DNA from: BQJU01 sp964015035
GTDB lineage: Bacteria; Bacteroidota; Bacteroidia; Chitinophagales; Saprospiraceae
Assembly: GCA_964015035.1 (NCBI GenBank)
Contig: CAXHCA010000005.1
Coordinates: 31,575 to 95,574, forward strand
Direction: 5' to 3'
Length of the DNA: 64,000 nucleotides
This document shows, one piece after another, positions 61,079 through 64,000 of the stretch. Below the pieces are notes generated by a model that did not search any database, had not been told where the DNA came from, and saw only the letters and a list, made by a program, of their open reading frames with translations. A program made the position numbers and the translations under genes. The stretch's first letter is position 1. Each line of letters opens with the position of its first letter.

Positions 61079-62480
61079 GAATGTTTAAGCTAAAAGGCGG
61101 TCCCCAAAAGGGTTCCCGATCTCTTTGAGGGGCATCGCAATAGTTCGCTCGATCAATATAATCAAATATTTTGCGACTGGTATCGCCGCCGCCTTGATTT
61201 TTATGATTTAAATAGCGTTTCCCATATTCTAATTGCATTTTATGAAATAACCCATCGGGGTATATATCCAAATGAAAAGCCAGACCATCTTTATTCAGCT
61301 TTAATCTTCGGAGCAAATCCTCCCCGCGGTCTTGGGGGCGGGTGGATTTGAAAACATGAGTCATCATATTAAACAAAGCCTGGCCTGTTTTACGTAAAGA
61401 CGCATTGCTTTGTGGGGGGGTGATCATCGAATAGCGGGCAATTTGGTTGTTGTATCCAATGCCTTTTATGGCTTCTATGAATTTTTCATCTGCTCGATCC
61501 TCTTCTGTAGCAAAGGTTTGTCGATAGGCCGCCCAGGCAAAAAATAAAACAGCCAGCAGGCTGAAGCTACGGCTCCCTTCGCTACTCCCCTCTTGATTAT
61601 CCTTTGCTTTTGTGCCCATAATCTTGAGGCATTCACAAATGCTGCTTCCATTGGCAAAAAAGCCGTGTTCATTTTTTAGTTCGAAAGTCTCGACAAATTC
61701 CTGCGGATCATAATTTAATAATTTGATTAAAAACCCCAATTGAATGGGCATATTCCACTCGGTATTCCACCGTTTTTTTTCTATGTAATAATCCAATTTT
61801 GACGGGGTGTCGTTTTCCCAGTTATGGGTTTCATGTTGATCAAATTGAGCCATGTTTTCAAAGAAATCCTGCAATGTAAAATGGTTTTTTTCAAAGTGTT
61901 TCTTCCATTGGGCATCACTTTGGATAATCACCTCGTGGCAGTCGTTGACCTTGTTATTTTGAAAAGCCCATTCTCCGGAAGTGAGAATTCTGGAATCCCC
62001 TTCTTTAATGACCTGCTTGGTTGCTGCTGGATGCGCACGCCCGGTTATGATAGTAACAATGCCTTGATAAGACTTTTCCGACAGCAAATAGTTCTTTAAG
62101 TATTCGGCAAGCTCCGCATCCAACTCAGAAGTACTGCCCAAAGTAGGCAACTCCACATCTACCAGAAATATGACTTTTTCTGATGTCGCTCCGCGGAGCG
62201 ATTGGAAGAACTCCGGTCGGGTGGTACAAGGAATGAACTTGATTCTTCCACTTATCTGTTTATTGCAGTCCTTGGGGCAAACAAAGTCGTCAACAGTGTA
62301 TATAGCATCGCCATTCAGTTCGCGACTGGAAATGAAAAAGGGATTAAAGGGGACTTTTTTTACCGGCCAAAGCCACCAAACTTCTTCGGAGGAAAACAAT
62401 TGTAAAATATAGCCAATCAATATCCTGGCTTTCTCTTGATCATCCTCAATGAGGATCCATTTTCGAATTTTCTTTTTCAT
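61017..62480 (-). CDS. Receiver-like protein with unknown C-terminal domain, same operon
   Basis: A 487-residue protein. The first 200 residues appear receiver-like: ILIEDDQEKARILIGYI (acidic EDD), KVIFLVDVELPTLGS (Asp in the phosphorylation position) and GIVTIITGRAHPAAT. A 280-residue region of unknown type follows, ending HAAGDENENGIILRFGRSIA. The start at 62480 is chosen because MKKKIRKWILIEDD begins the fold; 62540 adds 20 residues. It overlaps the next gene by up to 62 bases, indicating tight translational coupling. Function unknown. Confidence 0.55.
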   Translation of the reverse strand: MKKKIRKWILIEDDQEKARILIGYILQLFSSEEVWWLWPVKKVPFNPFFISSRELNGDAIYTVDDFVCPKDCNKQISGRIKFIPCTTRPEFFQSLRGATSEKVIFLVDVELPTLGSTSELDAELAEYLKNYLLSEKSYQGIVTIITGRAHPAATKQVIKEGDSRILTSGEWAFQNNKVNDCHEVIIQSDAQWKKHFEKNHFTLQDFFENMAQFDQHETHNWENDTPSKLDYYIEKKRWNTEWNMPIQLGFLIKLLNYDPQEFVETFELKNEHGFFANGSSICECLKIMGTKAKDNQEGSSEGSRSFSLLAVLFFAWAAYRQTFATEEDRADEKFIEAIKGIGYNNQIARYSMITPPQSNASLRKTGQALFNMMTHVFKSTRPQDRGEDLLRRLKLNKDGLAFHLDIYPDGLFHKMQLEYGKRYLNHKNQGGGDTSRKIFDYIDRANYCDAPQRDREPFWGPPFSLNIHAAGDENENGIILRFGRSIA

Positions 62481-62551
62481 TGCTCTGGTTTTTATAATGT
62501 TCGTGGAAACCTTTTTTAAAGGTAAAGGCAATTTTGTCATGAAGTTGGAGT

Positions 62552-63956
62552 TTAGATGTTTTGAAATAGGTCATCAAAAGGTATGCGGAAACTGGTTTCC
62601 CAGAGGTCTTCTTCCTCCTTAAGTTGAACAACTTGCAGCCACTTCTCCTTTCGCATTCGGACGGGTTCGTTTGCAACATCAAATCCTCCGAAATTTTCCA
62701 AAACACCATGCAAGTGTTCGATACAACTTTCTAAAACAGGTTTAGTGCCAAGGCTTTCTTTTGCCTTTTTGTTTACCTCTTGATAGTTTGCAGGATTGAC
62801 AAATACGAATCGGAGAAAATTTAATTCAGCTTTATCCTTTCCTCTTTCCAACCGACAATAAAAAGGGCCGGTCGCGTGTTCGAAAATGTTGGTAAGGCAA
62901 GCTAAAAGTAATCTAAGTAATGTGTTTTGTTCCCATACTAAGTCATCGTTTTTTTGCGCGTTTTTTAATTGGATACTATCCGGGTGAACATTGCTGAAGC
63001 GGGTGTCGAAAGCTAAGTTGATTTCTCGGGTTTTATCATTGACTGCACGATGAAATGCGTCCTCATAAATCATAATTTGATCAATAGCTCGGGGCTTAGA
63101 TGCTCCCTTGAATTCCTCCCCAATGTGCATGGTACAGGCCAGGCTGGCACTTTTTTCAATTAATTTTTGCAATGAAAAATCTTTAATAGGGAAAATATGT
63201 TCCTCCCTACGGCCAGACCATACTCGGAGCAATAAAGACCAGACATTAAAAATATCTGGAGTATGGATGATATTCCAATTTAAGATCTTTTGTTTGTCAT
63301 AATTGGTACCTGATGGAAATAAAGAGGATGTAAATTCTGCAAAATCATCTGCTTTTTCTTTGAAGATATCGGAGACCTTTAAATTTGAGCGCTCAAAGAT
63401 ATTGTCAGTGATTTTCGACAATTCATGGCTAAAAGCCTTGATGTATTCCATGAAATTGTGCCGACTAATTTCTCGACGGATGAGTTGGCCGTAGAACAGC
63501 TGATCAATAATTGGCCGGGCCAATATTGAAAAAAATTCTCGTAGTCGAAAAATATGAATATAAGCTTCATCAGATAGATTCCGGTGCAAATGTTCTGCTT
63601 TCGCATTTTTCAGGAATTCCAATTCTGGAAATATCCTCCACATTGGCCTTAAAGTTAATATGACAAACACGACTGCCGAGGATTGGTTTTTCTGTCCGGT
63701 AACGTCGCTTAATTTTATTTCATTTTCTTTGGATTGCCATGTACTTAGTACTAAATGTTCTTTGGGGCGATGGATTTCTCCTGCGGTGAGTTCATAGAAG
63801 TAAGGAAGGATTGGGAAACGGCTAGTCTTGTGTAGTTTAGCTAAAAGGGTAATAGCCTTCTCTTGATCTGTTGAACGATTGTAATTTAATTCTTTAAATA
63901 AAAAGCTACGAAACACCCGATTTAGACACTCTCCTAGTTGATATCGCTCTCTTAAT
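62552..63956 (-). CDS. Histidine-kinase-like protein, N-terminus lost at contig end
   Basis: 467 residues remain of a longer protein; the true N-terminus is missing because the contig ends in adapter at 63957. Near the middle is YIKAFSHELSKITDN, which resembles the H-box of a dimerisation/phosphotransfer domain, and further on LLRLLLACLTNIFEHATG looks like an N-box of a GHKL ATPase, with GRDKAELNFLRF and LENFGGFD following. The ATP-binding region is not clearly complete, so this could be a degenerate kinase. It heads the visible operon, 71 bases upstream of the next gene. The domain reading is by eye and modest. Confidence 0.5.
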
Positions 63957-64000
63957 CTGTCTCTTATACACATCTCCGAGCCCACGAGACGACATCTCAT
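63957..64000. other. Nextera transposase adapter remnant (not genomic)
   Basis: CTGTCTCTTATACACATCT (63957-63975) followed by CCGAGCCCACGAGAC (63976-63990) is the Illumina Nextera read-through adapter; the last 10 bases fit an index and the start of the next adapter part. Read on the minus strand it gives the known artefact peptide VGSEMCIRDR. The genomic sequence ends at 63956. Confidence 0.97.

Noticed and set aside
63956..64000. Start codon of the kinase-like protein at the right edge
   Set aside because: The first 15 codons are Nextera adapter sequence.
1..64000. CRISPR arrays, rRNA or tRNA genes, integrases or phage genes
   Set aside because: No regularly spaced direct repeats, tRNA cloverleaf, rRNA motif or recombinase family motif was seen on either strand.

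Overview
The window is chromosomal DNA from a Bacteroidota bacterium, most likely of the Saprospiraceae/Lewinella group. The basis is: two secreted proteins with type IX secretion (T9SS) C-terminal sorting domains; a secreted protein with the WPGDAN...NNYDLL dockerin-like repeats I associate with Saprospiraceae; several TTTG-N19/20-TAnnTTTG promoters of the Bacteroidota type; weak Shine-Dalgarno signals; and many lipoproteins, TPR proteins and CHAT proteases. No rRNA, tRNA, CRISPR array, integrase or transposase was found. The left edge cuts a gene. The right edge is an assembly end: the last 44 bases (63957-64000) are Illumina Nextera adapter, not genome.

Layout. 0-4.6 kb: the 3' part of a CHAT (caspase-like) protease gene, an alpha/beta hydrolase, a family 2 glycosyltransferase overlapping an ECF sigma factor, and a TPR lipoprotein. 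4.7-10.7 kb: two tandem secreted thioredoxin-fold proteins, ThiL, an M28 peptidase/glutaminyl cyclase-like lipoprotein and an aldehyde dehydrogenase. 10.8-17.7 kb: housekeeping genes (MtaB tRNA methylthiotransferase, a sugar-phosphate nucleotidyltransferase, LpxK, an acyltransferase, a Tsp-like S41 protease). 18-25.4 kb: a conserved hypothetical and large T9SS secreted proteins (Kazal/dockerin-like, and an M4 metallopeptidase). 25.9-31.7 kb: a secreted Tyr-rich protein, then a tightly coupled ECF sigma - membrane TPR - TPR/CHAT operon behind a near-consensus promoter. 31.7-37.8 kb: a PTPS/QueD enzyme and a form II molybdenum hydroxylase cluster in the order coxG-S-L-M-D. 37.8-47.7 kb: a sigma factor/small membrane protein pair, a uracil-DNA glycosylase family protein, a polysaccharide flippase, an M42 peptidase, a pterin carbinolamine dehydratase, a methionine aminotransferase-like enzyme and two tandem MscS channels. 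47.8-57.2 kb: envelope proteins, including one with an effector-associated (death-like) domain, an outer-membrane protein, a coiled-coil protein, a YbcI-like membrane hydrolase, an AIM24 protein and a TPM protein. 57.4-64 kb: DHFR and a small GNAT protein, then a four-gene minus-strand operon of unusual receiver/histidine-kinase-like proteins, truncated by the contig end.

Two things are not explained by ordinary gene annotation. First, a family of seven dispersed palindromic elements (about 160-195 bp, with TAAGTGCATGTTTGGAGGT-type terminal inverted repeats and two internal perfect hairpins) sits in intergenic gaps from 17.8 to 57.4 kb. At two sites its ends form part of a host gene's stop codon. 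A second, GC-rich element (TTTGGGCGT...) has three copies, two of which abut stop codons. Second, the operon at 58.3-64 kb encodes four proteins that look like pieces of a phosphorelay (one clear receiver, two receiver-like modules, a kinase-like scaffold). I cannot assign it to any known system, and it is the best candidate here for something undescribed. Two CHAT proteases and the effector-associated-domain protein add a theme of protease-based signalling or conflict systems.
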